From the NCBI RefSeq assembly GCF_007000325.2, contig NZ_CP117267.1, positions 1,302,001 to 1,366,000 of the forward strand: a stretch of 64,000 nucleotides of DNA, in the 5' to 3' direction. This document shows, piece by piece, positions 29,266 through 38,686 of the stretch; the first letter of the stretch is position 1, and the number at the start of each line of letters is the position of its first letter. The notes beneath the pieces were generated by a model. The model ran no database searches. It had not been told where the DNA came from and saw only the letters and a list, made by a program, of their open reading frames with translations. Position numbers and translations under genes: made by a program. Origin of the DNA: Rhizobium rhododendri. GTDB taxonomy: Bacteria; Pseudomonadota; Alphaproteobacteria; Rhizobiales; Rhizobiaceae.

Positions 29266-30799
29266 CCCATCCGACGGCGCCGCGCCCGTCATCGCCAACC
29301 GCGGCGCAATCACCGCCTGTGTCATTCTCGCGGTCATCATGCAGGCGCTGGATACGACGATCGCCAATGTGGCATTGCCGTATATCCAGGGCAGTGTCGC
29401 AGCCAGTTCCGACCAGATCAACTGGGTGCTGACCTCCTACATCGTCGCTGCCGCCATCATGACGCCGCCATCGGGCTTCCTGTCCGCCAAGTTCGGCCGC
29501 AAGCGTGTGCTGCTGACGGCAATCGCCGGCTTCGTGGCCGCCTCTGTGCTCTGTGGCTTTGCCCAGTCTCTGGTGCAGATTGTTGGCTTCCGCCTGTTGC
29601 AAGGTCTTTTCGGCGCGGCTCTCGTGCCGTTGTCGCAGGGTATCCTGCTGGACATCTACTCCGTCGAGGAGCGCGGCAAGGCCATGGCGCTGTTTGGTGT
29701 CTCGGTGATGGTTGGTCCGGTGCTCGGCCCCGTCATCGGCGGCTGGCTGACAGACCATATTAGCTGGCGCTGGGTGTTCTACATCAACGTGCCGATCGGC
29801 CTTGTCGCCTTTATGGGCATCGTCGTCTTCGTCAAAGAGACGAAGGTCGACGCGCTGGCTAAGCTCGACGTTTTCGGCTTCAGCATGCTGAGCCTCGGCA
29901 TAGCTTCGTTGCAGCTCTTCCTCGACAGGGGCGAGCAACTGGACTGGTTTTCATCCGGCGAGATCATCGTCGAAGCGCTGGTCTGCTTCTGCGCCTTCTA
30001 CCTGTTCGTGGTCCACACATTCACCACAGAGAAATCCTTCGTCAACCCGCGTCTCTTTCTCGATCAGAATTTTTCCGTCAGCATGTTTTTCATCTTTATC
30101 GTCGGTGTCACTTATCTGGCATCGCTGGCGCTGATGACGCCCTATTTGCAGACCCTGATGGGCTATCCTGTCGTCACGGCGGGCATCGTCATGGGACCGC
30201 GTGGCCTCGGCACCATGGTCTGCATGTTTCTTGTCGGGCGCCTCATCGGCAAGGTGGATACGCGCTGGCTCTTGCTGCTGGGGCTCGGCCTCACGGCCTG
30301 GGCGATGTACGAGATGACCGGCTGGACACCCGATGTCTCGCAAACGACGATCATCGTTGTCGGCTTTGTCCAAGGCGCCGGTTTGGGCTTCCTGTTCGTA
30401 CCGCTGACCACCGTCGCATTCGCGACCCTGCCGGCGCACATGCGCGGCGAGGGGACAGGGCTGTACAATCTATCGCGCAATATCGGCTCCAGCGTCGGCA
30501 TCTCCATCGTCTCGGCGCTGATCATCCGCAATACCCAGAGCAACCACGAATCGATTGCTGCCTACGTGACGCCGTTCAACCACGCGTTCGACGCACCAGC
30601 CGCCCAGGGCCTAAGCCCGCTGACCGCGATTGGCCGCGCCAGCTTGGACAATATCGTTACCCTGCAGGCGACGATCATCGCCTATATCGACGACTTCAAG
30701 CTGCTGATGCTGATGTCGCTGTTTGCCATGCCGCTGGTCATCCTGCTGCGCAAGCCGGCTGCACCGCCGAAGGTCGACCACAGCATTGCCATGGAATAG
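29258..30799 (+). CDS. DHA2-family (EmrB-like) drug:H+ antiporter, 14 TM
   Basis: A 513-residue major-facilitator permease with 14 predicted helices. Family motifs: ALDTTIANVALPYI in helix 1 (motif D1), the loop SGFLSAKFGRKRVLL (motif A), and SVMVGPVLGPVIGGWLTDHISWRWVFYINVPIG (motif C and following helix). It should export hydrophobic toxic compounds with the HlyD-family partner. Start at 29258 overlaps the adaptor gene by 8 nt; a start four codons upstream is also possible. It ends 28 bp from the convergent glycosylase gene. Confidence 0.9.
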   Translation: MSNPSDGAAPVIANRGAITACVILAVIMQALDTTIANVALPYIQGSVAASSDQINWVLTSYIVAAAIMTPPSGFLSAKFGRKRVLLTAIAGFVAASVLCGFAQSLVQIVGFRLLQGLFGAALVPLSQGILLDIYSVEERGKAMALFGVSVMVGPVLGPVIGGWLTDHISWRWVFYINVPIGLVAFMGIVVFVKETKVDALAKLDVFGFSMLSLGIASLQLFLDRGEQLDWFSSGEIIVEALVCFCAFYLFVVHTFTTEKSFVNPRLFLDQNFSVSMFFIFIVGVTYLASLALMTPYLQTLMGYPVVTAGIVMGPRGLGTMVCMFLVGRLIGKVDTRWLLLLGLGLTAWAMYEMTGWTPDVSQTTIIVVGFVQGAGLGFLFVPLTTVAFATLPAHMRGEGTGLYNLSRNIGSSVGISIVSALIIRNTQSNHESIAAYVTPFNHAFDAPAAQGLSPLTAIGRASLDNIVTLQATIIAYIDDFKLLMLMSLFAMPLVILLRKPAAPPKVDHSIAME

Positions 30800-30826
30800 C
30801 AAATGCCGGAGCCTGCCGATGCGGCA

Positions 30827-31390
30827 TCAGCCAAATTTACGGCTGACAAAGCGCGATCCTGCCGCTCCGAACCGCCAGGCAGCCGCGACATTGCGCGTGA
30901 TGCCGATCCGCGGCCCCGAAACGATGTCCATCGCAGGACCCGCAGTCAGTGTGAACGGCGGCTGGTCCAGAGGCAGCCCGTTGTGTGCGAGTTCGATGCC
31001 CAGCGCCTGGCTGAGCTTGCCGGGACCGCTGCACAGTTGCGCAAGATTATCCGTGCCGCGTCGCGCTGCCATCCTGTCGAGACCGGTGTTCGGTTCCAGC
31101 GCACGGATCAGCACCGCGCTACCGGGCAGGCAGACGAAGTTGATGCACCAGTGAATTCCGTAGGAGCGGTAGACATAGGCATGCCCGGCAGGGCCGAACA
31201 TCACGGCGTTGCGCAATCCCGGACCGCGGAAGCTGTGGGAGGCTTCGTCGTCCAGCCGATAAGCCTCCGTTTCGACTATCAAGCCGCCGACGCCGTCGGC
31301 GCAAAATTGCCAGCCGATGAGATCGCGCGCGACCTCCACGACATCCCGCCCGAAAAAGGCAGCCAGGCTGTTGCTGAGCATAAGACACAA
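30827..31390 (-). CDS. mpg: 3-methyladenine DNA glycosylase, AAG/MPG type
   Basis: Excises alkylated purines from DNA as the first step of base-excision repair. The 187-residue protein fits the bacterial AAG family: [20 protein letters not shown] (catalytic Glu in the ETEAY motif), [28 protein letters not shown] (intercalating Tyr region), [13 protein letters not shown] and the [11 protein letters not shown] loop. It probably forms a single-gene transcript. Convergent with the efflux permease gene. Confidence 0.92.
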   Translation of the reverse strand: MCLMLSNSLAAFFGRDVVEVARDLIGWQFCADGVGGLIVETEAYRLDDEASHSFRGPGLRNAVMFGPAGHAYVYRSYGIHWCINFVCLPGSAVLIRALEPNTGLDRMAARRGTDNLAQLCSGPGKLSQALGIELAHNGLPLDQPPFTLTAGPAMDIVSGPRIGITRNVAAAWRFGAAGSRFVSRKFG

Positions 31391-31570
31391 ACCTTTGATC
31401 GATGGAGGTCACCCTGCAACTGCAGACGTTGAGCACGTGCGTGTATAGTAACCCGGTCCAATCGAAGTCAACGAACCCCGGGCCCGGCGACCTCAGGTTC
31501 AACTTGCCGAGTTGCTGCTCAAACTGGGAACATATTAGCGTTTTGCGTCTTTCCACGCAGGAGGCTGCGG

Positions 31571-31819
31571 ATGGCTAAGTTCTATTTCAACATAAGCGAT
31601 AACGAGGGCTTTTCCGCCGGTGACGCGCCCTTCGAATATCCGACGCTGACTGCGGCCATCGACCAGGCTAAGAGCGTGCTGGCAGAGATGGCGATCGATG
31701 GGATCCCAGAGGGCAACGGCCGTCGCCTCTCCGTGGAAGTCGCCAATGACCGCCGCCAGCCCGTTGTCCGGTTCACGATTGTGCTGATGGTCGACTATTC
31801 GCCCAGCGATAGCGCCTGA
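31571..31819 (+). CDS. small DUF6894-like protein
   Basis: An 82-residue protein beginning MAKFYFNISDNEGF, with a central helix AAIDQAKSVLAEMAIDGIPEGNGRRLSVEV and a C-terminal strand. This matches the DUF6894 family of short rhizobial proteins (strand-helix-strand). The ATG follows AGGAGG at 31558-31563. It lies in a patch of small genes that seem stress-related. Function unknown. Confidence 0.75.
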   Translation: MAKFYFNISDNEGFSAGDAPFEYPTLTAAIDQAKSVLAEMAIDGIPEGNGRRLSVEVANDRRQPVVRFTIVLMVDYSPSDSA

Positions 31820-31902
31820 CGGGTTTTGCGGGCGTAGACATTGCAGCCCGATATGACAATCGATGACGCTCTGACATCAAAATTGTGAATATGAACGCAC
31901 GA

Positions 31903-31927
31903 TGAACAAAATTGGCGTTCATACGTT
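31903..31927 (+). promoter_or_regulatory. possible EcfG-type promoter (one mismatch)
   Basis: TGAAC (31903-31907), a 16-bp spacer and CGTT (31924-31927) match the EcfG consensus with one substitution (first G to T). It lies 30 bp before the BON-domain gene. Confidence 0.4.
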
Positions 31928-31956
31928 ACAACTGATAGAAAAAGGAGCGTGTCGCC

Positions 31957-32205
31957 ATGTTCATGTCTATTCTTCCAACGAGCGGTTTTGTCGGCGCCCA
32001 GATGGCTGGCCTTTGTGCAGCAGTTTCCTCAGCCTTGGCCTACGCATCCGGCCTTGACGGAGCCCGTATTGAAGTCACCCAGGATCGAGGTGTCATCTAT
32101 CTCGACGGCTCCGCACCGAGCCTTACGGCACTAGAAGCCGCAGTCAACGTAGCGCGCGAGATCGCCGGCAATTCCGTCTGCAACCGCATCGAGCCAGCCT
32201 ACTGA
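31957..32205 (+). CDS. small BON-domain-like protein
   Basis: An 82-residue protein. Residues 35-78 read ARIEVTQDRGVIYLDG, SLTALEAAVNVAREIAG and NSVCNRIEP, the strand-helix-strand pattern of a BON domain, usually a phospholipid- or envelope-binding module induced by stress. The N-terminal 28 residues are mildly hydrophobic but not a convincing signal peptide. The ATG follows AAAAGGAG. An EcfG-like promoter with one mismatch lies upstream. Confidence 0.72.
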   Translation: MFMSILPTSGFVGAQMAGLCAAVSSALAYASGLDGARIEVTQDRGVIYLDGSAPSLTALEAAVNVAREIAGNSVCNRIEPAY

Positions 32206-32249
32206 GCCTTACCACCGGCGACAGGCTCCTGATATTCGCGTAGACCGAT

Positions 32250-32516
32250 CTACGGCCGCTTGGCCGCATCCTTGTCAACGACCTCGAAGATTGCCCTCAG
32301 CCGATCCAGGTCGTTGGCCTTCAGCGTTTCCACATCCCCGGTCGGATTGAGTGGCTTGAACCATTCGATCGCCTCCCGCAGCACTGTCGCGTAGGGCTCG
32401 CGGTATTCGCTCAGCCCTAGCACCCATTCTCGGACGGTTTCGCGCTCCATACGGGACGCGGCATAGCGAGCATGGACGGTCTTGGCGGAACTGATGAGGT
32501 CGTCGACGTTTTTCAT
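32250..32516 (-). CDS. hypothetical small protein
   Basis: An 88-residue, mostly helical cytoplasmic protein beginning MKNVDDLISSAKTVHARYAASRM and containing EWVLGLSEYREPYATVLREAIEWFKPLNP. I do not recognise the family. ATG chosen at 32516 behind AGGAG; an upstream reading would add eight residues. It follows the gene at 32537-32800 by 20 bp on the same strand and is likely co-transcribed with it. Confidence 0.6.
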   Translation of the reverse strand: MKNVDDLISSAKTVHARYAASRMERETVREWVLGLSEYREPYATVLREAIEWFKPLNPTGDVETLKANDLDRLRAIFEVVDKDAAKRP

Positions 32517-32536
32517 GGGCACTCCTCGGCTGACCG

Positions 32537-32800
32537 TCAATGGACCGGCGGGTCCTGGTCGTCAAGGAAAGTCCGTATTCCCTCGCGCTCTATAGTCGCC
32601 AGGAATTCATCGAAGGCATCGCGGTCGGTGGAGAAACCCTCTTCCCACATGGTTCGTCCATCCGCAGCATCGGTCACCTCCATCTTCCAGTCGAGCGTGG
32701 TGCCAGCTGCACGGAATATGTCAACGCGCACCGTGGTGCCGCCTTCCGAAAACTCACCGGAAAGCTCCGAGTGCTCAATTCCATCTTCGTTCCGAATCAT
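32537..32800 (-). CDS. hypothetical small acidic protein
   Basis: An 87-residue acidic protein with a beta-rich first half (GTTVRVDIFRAAGTTLDWKMEVTDAADGRTMWE) and a C-terminal helix (DRDAFDEFLATIEREGIRTFLDD). Family not recognised. A GGAGG site precedes the ATG on the minus strand. It is the first gene of a two-gene unit with the protein encoded at 32250-32516. Confidence 0.6.
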   Translation of the reverse strand: MIRNEDGIEHSELSGEFSEGGTTVRVDIFRAAGTTLDWKMEVTDAADGRTMWEEGFSTDRDAFDEFLATIEREGIRTFLDDQDPPVH

Positions 32801-32870
32801 CCGATCTTATCCTCCAGCTTTTCGCTTCCTAACATGCACGAAAGGCGAATTCTCGACGGTTGGGTATCGA

Positions 32871-32908
32871 CAAAAGAAGAGCCCGATGCGCTGGGCGCAT
32901 CGGGCTCT
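32871..32908 (-). terminator. rho-independent terminator after the DUF2934 gene
   Basis: A perfect 13-bp stem (32878-32890 with 32896-32908, five-base loop) is followed on the minus strand by CTTCTTTTG. It ends the transcript of the DUF2934 gene. Confidence 0.85.
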
Positions 32909-32952
32909 GATAGTTCATAACGGCCGCCTCTTATTCAGCACTTTGTGCAAAA

Positions 32953-33246
32953 TTAGGGCTGTTCGCGGGTGCCGTTTGCATTGGTGCGCTGATCGTCGTC
33001 CTCCAGATCCGTTGAGACCATGTACGTGTCCGAATGCTCGCGGGCCGCCTCGCGCATGGCGCGCGGGCTGGCGAGATCGTCACCTTCGATGGTCTCGGAA
33101 TCGGCCTTGCCGCCAGTTCCGGCCTCAGCGTCGTAGTCGCGCTCTGCTTCAGCCCAGTGCTCCGAGTGAGCGCCGTCCGGCTGTCCGTTGCGTTCCCAGA
33201 TTGCGTGTGCGCGGCGTTGGATTTCTGTTTCGCGGTTATCACTCAT
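32953..33246 (-). CDS. DUF2934 domain protein
   Basis: A 97-residue, highly charged protein. Residues 6-35 (RRAHAIWERNGQPDGAHSEHW followed by AEAERDYDAE) are the diagnostic DUF2934 motif, followed by a disordered acidic tail. Three ATGs stand in tandem; the third (33246) has the right spacing to GGGAGA. An EcfG-type promoter lies 27 bp upstream and a strong terminator follows, so it is a self-contained stress-type unit. Confidence 0.82.
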   Translation of the reverse strand: MSDNRETEIQRRAHAIWERNGQPDGAHSEHWAEAERDYDAEAGTGGKADSETIEGDDLASPRAMREAAREHSDTYMVSTDLEDDDQRTNANGTREQP

Positions 33247-33272
33247 CATCATTCTCCCGTTGATGCATATAA

Positions 33273-33297
33273 AACATGCACGGCGTCAAAGCGTTCC
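33273..33297 (-). promoter_or_regulatory. EcfG (RpoE2)-type general stress promoter
   Basis: On the minus strand: GGAAC (33297-33293), a 16-bp spacer, then TGTT (33276-33273). This matches GGAAC-N16/17-cGTT with a substitution only at the weakly conserved first base of the second box. It points at the DUF2934 gene. Confidence 0.6.
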
Positions 33298-33426
33298 AAA
33301 GAAACGGAAGTGTGAATATATACGGTACGGATAAAGCGGTGTTTGCAGGCGAAACGCAACATCAAAGTTCTGCGCTAAAACTATCGCCTGTATACCCAGC
33401 GAGCACGTCAAAAAAGGATAAATGGC

Positions 33427-34353
33427 ATGGCACTCGAGGTCTGCGCGCATTGCGACTGGAGCAAGCACAGCGGAAAGCGCTGGATGTCGGCCGCCATTCG
33501 GGCGGATGGCAAATGGATTGTCGCGGCTCCGGAGCTTGTCGGCGATACCGCCACCTTGTTTCAGAGACTGGCAGGACGTTCCCACCAGTCCGGCTCGCTG
33601 CTGGTAGGGTTCGACTTCCCGATTGGGCTTCCGAAAGCCTACGCCGCAGATGCCGGTATTGCCTCGTTTCGCGAGGCGATCGCACAGTTCGGGAAGGGCG
33701 ATTGGTCCGATTGGTATGACGTCGCCGATCAGCGCCACCAGATATCCCATCGACGGCCGTTCTACCCGATGCGGCCAGGCGGAACGGAGAGAGCCCATCT
33801 CTACGACGGACTCGGCATCCTAAGGAGCGATGACTTGTTGCGAGAATGCGAACGGGCGACGCCCTACAGGCCAGCCGGCTGCTCATTATTCTGGACACTG
33901 GGCGGCAATCAGGTTGGCAAGGGTGCGATATCGGGATGGCAGGAGATCATTGCGGCGGCGCTCGACGAAGTTGGCATCTGGCCATTCGATGGAACGCTCG
34001 CAGAGCTTACCTCCTCCAGGTCTGTGGTGATCTGCGAGACCTACCCGGCCGACGTATACAGCATGCTTGGAATTGGGAAAAAGTGGGGAAGCAAGAGGCG
34101 TCGGGAGGATCGACGGCGCGTCGGTCCCGGCATTCTGGAGTGGGCGAAAGCGCGTCAGGATATCGACACGACGGCAATCGTCGACTGCCTGCGTGACGGC
34201 TTCGGAGACGACGGCTCCGGAGACGATCGCTTCGATGCGGTTGTCGGGCTGCTCGGAATGCTCGAAGTCGTCACCGGCCGCCGCCCGGAAGGCTCACCGG
34301 ACAGCGATAGCGTAACGCAGGTCGAAGGCTGGATACTCGGACATCTTCGTTGA
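33427..34353 (+). CDS. probable RNase H-fold protein, DUF429-like
   Basis: A 308-residue protein without a known role. Four acidic positions fall where the RNase H-like fold of DUF429 needs them: D10 in AHCDWSKHSGKRW, D63 in LLVGFDFPIGLP, E204 in SVVICETYPADVY and D267/D270 in DDRFDAVVGLLGML. Overall similarity to DUF429 is remote, so this is a fold-level call. The middle region (residues 95-170) has several Trp and Arg residues and may bind substrate. It stands alone between divergent small genes and the convergent sfnG. A weak AAGGA precedes the ATG. Confidence 0.6.
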   Translation: MALEVCAHCDWSKHSGKRWMSAAIRADGKWIVAAPELVGDTATLFQRLAGRSHQSGSLLVGFDFPIGLPKAYAADAGIASFREAIAQFGKGDWSDWYDVADQRHQISHRRPFYPMRPGGTERAHLYDGLGILRSDDLLRECERATPYRPAGCSLFWTLGGNQVGKGAISGWQEIIAAALDEVGIWPFDGTLAELTSSRSVVICETYPADVYSMLGIGKKWGSKRRREDRRRVGPGILEWAKARQDIDTTAIVDCLRDGFGDDGSGDDRFDAVVGLLGMLEVVTGRRPEGSPDSDSVTQVEGWILGHLR

Positions 34354-34376
34354 CAGTTGCAGGCGCAGGGTTGGCA

Positions 34377-34407
34377 GGTGCGGATCGCTAAAGATCCGCA
34401 CCGGTTT
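34377..34407. terminator. hairpin between convergent genes
   Basis: A perfect 10-bp stem (34377-34386 with 34393-34402, six-base loop), then GGTTTCCT. It probably terminates the DUF429-like gene and possibly sfnG from the other side. Confidence 0.55.
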
Positions 34408-34435
34408 CCTGGTCGATCTCGCTTGTTGACGCTGC

Positions 34436-35539
34436 CTATTCGGCGGCGACGGCGGTGGTGGATGCTGCCGCTTCGATCTCGCGGACAAGCGGGATCACAT
34501 GGCGGCCGAAATACTCGACCTCTTCCTGGAAATGCAGAAAACCCAGCAGGATGAGATCGGCACCGGCGCGCTTCAGATCGACGATTCGCTCGGCAACCTG
34601 CCGTGGCGTACCGATCAGGTTTGAGCGAAAGCCGTCATTATACTGGACGAGGTCCTCGAACGTCGATTTCGCCCAGTTGCCCTCGCCCTCGGGGGAGGCC
34701 TTGCCGGCATTCTTGACCTCATGGGCGAAAGCCTTGACGGCGTCGATGTTGGCCTTGTCGATGATCTCGGCAAGCACTGCCTTCGCCTCTTCCTCCGTCT
34801 CGCGGACGATGGCAAACGCATTAACGCCGACGCGAACGGAATGGCCATTGGCCGTCGCTTTCGTCTGGATATCGTCGACCTGCTTGCCGATTTCCTCCGG
34901 CGTATTGCCGTTGGTGAAATACCAGTCGGAGACACGCGCGGCCATGTCGCGCGCTGCCCGAGACGAACCGCCCTGAAAGATTTCCGGCTGCGGGTCGAGT
35001 GGTTTCGGCTTCAGCGAATAGTCGTTGAAACGATAGAAGTCGCCGCGGAAAGTGAACTTGTCCTCGGTCCAGATGCCGCGCAGTGCGCGAATGAATTCTT
35101 CCGAACGGCGATAACGCTCGTCGTGGTCGAGCCAGTGCTCGCCGATGGCATGAAACTCTCCGCGAAACCAGCCGCTGACGACATTGACCGCGACGCGACC
35201 GTTGGTCAGGTGGTTGATCGTGGCGATCTCCTTGGCCGCAAGCGCCGGGTTCCAAGGCCCCGGCAGCAATGCTGCAATGACCTTCAACGTCGTCGTTGCC
35301 GCGAGCAGGGCATGACTGAATGCCACGGATTCATGCTGGAATTCCGCGCCGTATCCGGCCGTGAAGCGGATCTGGCTCAGCCCATATTCAAAGCCCGCCG
35401 CTTCCGCGATCTGCGCCAGCTTCCTGTTATAATCGATCGTCCAGGACGTTCGTTGTTCGATATCGGACGTCACCAGCCCACCCGAGACATTCGGCACCCA
35501 ATAAGCAAATTTGACAGGGTCGGAGTTGTGAAAAGTCAT
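34436..35539 (-). CDS. sfnG: FMNH2-dependent dimethylsulfone monooxygenase
   Basis: SfnG oxidises dimethylsulfone to methanesulfinate in organosulfur scavenging. The 367-residue protein is a luciferase-like monooxygenase of the LLM class. It matches the SfnG pattern closely: KFAYWVPNVSGGLVTSDIEQR, RFTAGYGAEFQHESVAFSHALL, ALLPGPWNPALAAKEIATI, VNVVSGWFRGEF and EIFQGGSSRAARDMAARVSDW. The ATG at 35539 has a strong GGAGGA site; the longer frame upstream is not coding. No reductase (SfnF) or regulator (SfnR) gene is adjacent, so FMNH2 must come from elsewhere. Confidence 0.9.
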   Translation of the reverse strand: MTFHNSDPVKFAYWVPNVSGGLVTSDIEQRTSWTIDYNRKLAQIAEAAGFEYGLSQIRFTAGYGAEFQHESVAFSHALLAATTTLKVIAALLPGPWNPALAAKEIATINHLTNGRVAVNVVSGWFRGEFHAIGEHWLDHDERYRRSEEFIRALRGIWTEDKFTFRGDFYRFNDYSLKPKPLDPQPEIFQGGSSRAARDMAARVSDWYFTNGNTPEEIGKQVDDIQTKATANGHSVRVGVNAFAIVRETEEEAKAVLAEIIDKANIDAVKAFAHEVKNAGKASPEGEGNWAKSTFEDLVQYNDGFRSNLIGTPRQVAERIVDLKRAGADLILLGFLHFQEEVEYFGRHVIPLVREIEAAASTTAVAAE

Positions 35540-36065
35540 CGCATTATCCTCCTTCATGCAAATCAGGCTCGGGCGCGTCGCGAAGAGTGTGGTGGACGGA
35601 ACGCAACAGTCAAAAAGTCCACCGATTGAGGCCTTCATAATCTACCAAATCGATAGAACTTGAAGGACGCCGAATGCCAATAAACCACGACTTCAGAGAA
35701 AAATGCCCGGCTCGCATCGTGCTCAAGGAGAATATCAATCTCGCATCCGTCAGGCGCCACTCGGATGATCGACAGTGCGAACTGCGGTCACTGATATCGC
35801 GCCGCCTCCGCCCGCATATTCCGAAGCGGCCTTGTGAGGCACGCAAAGCTTGGTGATCAAGCTAAGGGCGACTGCGGTAAAATCTGGACGATCTCGTGCG
35901 TGAGGACAAGCGATTCCGGGGGCACGCAACTAACGATTCGCAAGTTTGAAGCGTGCAACTATAAGACTATTGCAACGTCTCGATATCGCAGCAAAAGGAA
36001 GACCAAGGCTGCAGGAGATGAGGCGTTAGCTTGTTTTACAAGGTGGAGACCGACAAATTAGGAGA
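35540..36065. other. 526-bp stretch without a convincing gene
   Basis: Between the sfnG start and tRNA-Arg I see no supported gene. A 60-codon frame at 35674-35856 (+) has an AAGGA-like site but no recognisable motif and poor codon use. The part next to sfnG should hold its promoter. Confidence 0.4.
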
Positions 36066-36142
36066 TGGCGCACCCGACAGGATTCGAACCTGTGACCTTT
36101 GGAATCGGAATCCAACACTCTATCCAGCTGAGCTACGGGTGC
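36066..36142 (-). tRNA. tRNA-Arg (CCG)
   Basis: A complete 77-nt cloverleaf on the minus strand. The acceptor stem GCACCCG pairs with CGGGTGC, followed by discriminator G and an encoded CCA. The D-loop (AGCTCAGCTGGATAGAG) and T-arm (GGTTCGAATCC) are standard. The anticodon loop TTCCGAT gives anticodon CCG, reading CGG arginine codons. A TTGACA-like -35 element lies about 90 bp upstream (36230-36235, minus). Confidence 0.96.
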
Positions 36143-36256
36143 ATGCCGAGGGCGGGGCTTACCGCCTGTCCGATGGCAGGTTCATAGCCCAGGTCGCGTC
36201 AGGCATCAATGCGGAAAATGCGGAAAAGCTGTCAACGACGCCAACAGTTTTCCGCA

Positions 36257-36291
36257 AAAGAAAAGGCCGCGAAGTTTTGGTTCGCGGCCTT
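36257..36291 (-). terminator. rho-independent terminator after xylG
   Basis: A perfect 11-bp stem (36263-36273 with 36281-36291, seven-base loop) is followed on the minus strand by TTCTTTTGC. It lies 20 bp past the xylG stop and ends the xylFHG transcript. Confidence 0.85.
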
Positions 36292-36310
36292 ATGCTTTCA
36301 AGCGTGGCGA

Positions 36311-37096
<786 letters not shown>

Positions 37097-37110
37097 AGCT
37101 GGAATTCCTC

Positions 37111-38424
37111 TTACTTGGCCCGCGAGCGATAGACGGTGTCGAGCCAGACGGCGATCACCAGCACGACGCCGACGACGACGTTCTGGATGGGGGTATCGAC
37201 ATTGGCGAGCCCCATGCCCGACTGCAGCGACTGCATGACGAGGGCGCCGAGCATGGCGCCGGCCACCGTGCCGGTACCGCCGGCGAGCGACGTGCCGCCG
37301 ATGACGGCCGCAGCGATGGTGTAGAGCTCATAGGTCGTGCCCTGCGAGTTGGCGGCGGCATTCAGCCGGGCGGTCGAGATCGCGGCGGCGACGGCGGCGA
37401 GAAAGCCCATCAGCGTGAATATCTTCACCGTGACCCAGCGCGTCTTGATGCCGGCGAGTTCGGCTGCTTCCGGATTGCCGCCGATGGCAAACACATAGCG
37501 ACCGAAACGTAGCCGCGTGGCGATGAACGTCATGATGATCCCGGCGGCGACGGCAATCAGGACGGGGACTGCAATACCGTAGGGGATATCGAGGCCGCCG
37601 TCAGGCCAGGCGATGCCGTGGTCGTTGGCGTATTTCTTGGCGATACCGACCGGCCAGTAATAGATGGTGAAGACATAGATCGTGCCCAGCACCATGGCCG
37701 AGCCGAGGATGGCGAGGAAATATTCGGCCCAGACGGGGCGCCTGGGAAAGTTGAAGCGCTTGCGTTGGCGCCGCGAGCCGGCGATGCCGACGACGATCAT
37801 CAGGCAGGCGACGATGCCGATGACCCAGCTCCAGGTGGCGCCGATGGAGCCTTCCGCGCCGCCGCCCATGATCCGGAAAGTGGCATCGAGAGGCGCCACG
37901 GTCTGGCCTGACGTGACATACCAGGCAAGCCCGCGCCAGGCGAGAAAGCCGCCGAGCGTGACGATGAACGAGGGAACGCCGAGGAAGGCGATGATGATAC
38001 CCTGCAGGAGCCCGATCAGGGCGCCGGCAGCCAGTCCGCATATCAGCGCGATGACCCATGTCCAGTGGCTGTCAAAGCCGAGATAGGTCGGCAGCCATTT
38101 TGCCTGGACGACACCCATGATCATGGCGACGAAGCCGAGCAGGGAGCCGACGGAAAGGTCGATATTGCGGGTGACGATGACCAGAACCATGCCGGTCGCC
38201 AGGACGGCGATCTCGCAGGTCTGGACAGAGAGGTTCCAGAGGTTGCGCGGGGTTAGGAACAGGTGCCCGGTATAGAGGTCGAAGCCGACCCAGATGATCA
38301 GCAGGGCGCCGACCATGCCGAGCATGCGGGTATCGATCTCGGTGGCACGCAGGAAGCGCGTGAGCGCATTGGTCTCCGTGGCGCGCGCACCGCCCGATGT
38401 TGTGGACTGGGTCATGTCGGCCAT
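37111..38424 (-). CDS. xylH: sugar ABC transporter permease, XylH type
   Basis: A 437-residue inner-membrane protein with ten or more helices, of the BPD_transp_2 family used for ribose and xylose. Markers: [59 protein letters not shown] (the coupling-loop EAA-like region) and the [20 protein letters not shown] block. Length and the extra central helices fit XylH better than RbsC. ATG at 38424 begins MADMTQSTT; a longer frame upstream is unsupported. It is separated from xylF by 262 bp containing a hairpin. Confidence 0.87.
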   Translation of the reverse strand: MADMTQSTTSGGARATETNALTRFLRATEIDTRMLGMVGALLIIWVGFDLYTGHLFLTPRNLWNLSVQTCEIAVLATGMVLVIVTRNIDLSVGSLLGFVAMIMGVVQAKWLPTYLGFDSHWTWVIALICGLAAGALIGLLQGIIIAFLGVPSFIVTLGGFLAWRGLAWYVTSGQTVAPLDATFRIMGGGAEGSIGATWSWVIGIVACLMIVVGIAGSRRQRKRFNFPRRPVWAEYFLAILGSAMVLGTIYVFTIYYWPVGIAKKYANDHGIAWPDGGLDIPYGIAVPVLIAVAAGIIMTFIATRLRFGRYVFAIGGNPEAAELAGIKTRWVTVKIFTLMGFLAAVAAAISTARLNAAANSQGTTYELYTIAAAVIGGTSLAGGTGTVAGAMLGALVMQSLQSGMGLANVDTPIQNVVVGVVLVIAVWLDTVYRSRAK

Positions 38425-38636
38425 TGCTCTGCCGTTCTCCACTGTTGAGCGCAGACCGTCGACACTTTGCGTTTCACTGGCATAAGTCTGGCGCTGTTCT
38501 CGAATATGCGTCCCCGGCCGATGGATGGACAATCTCTCGGCATAGGTGCCGGCACGCGCGGTGACGACCTCAGTGACGCAAGCGTTGCGGCAGTGGCCAT
38601 AGCGTCCTTGCAGACATGGCCACGCCGGTGGCGATC

Positions 38637-38664
38637 GGCGCCGCACCGGATATCGGGCGGCGCC
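38637..38664. repeat. intercistronic stem-loop between xylF and xylH
   Basis: An 8-bp perfect GC-rich stem (38637-38644 with 38657-38664), extended by three further pairs after a one-base bulge, lies in the 262-bp gap between the two genes. It has no T-run, so it looks like an mRNA-stabilising or processing element that favours the binding-protein transcript. Confidence 0.5.
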
Positions 38665-38686
38665 TCACTTGCAATTGGGTCAGCGG

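Noticed and set aside
35674..35856. 60-codon frame with an AAGGA-like site
   Set aside because: No domain, no conserved neighbour and poor codon preference; kept only as a note in the intergenic entry.
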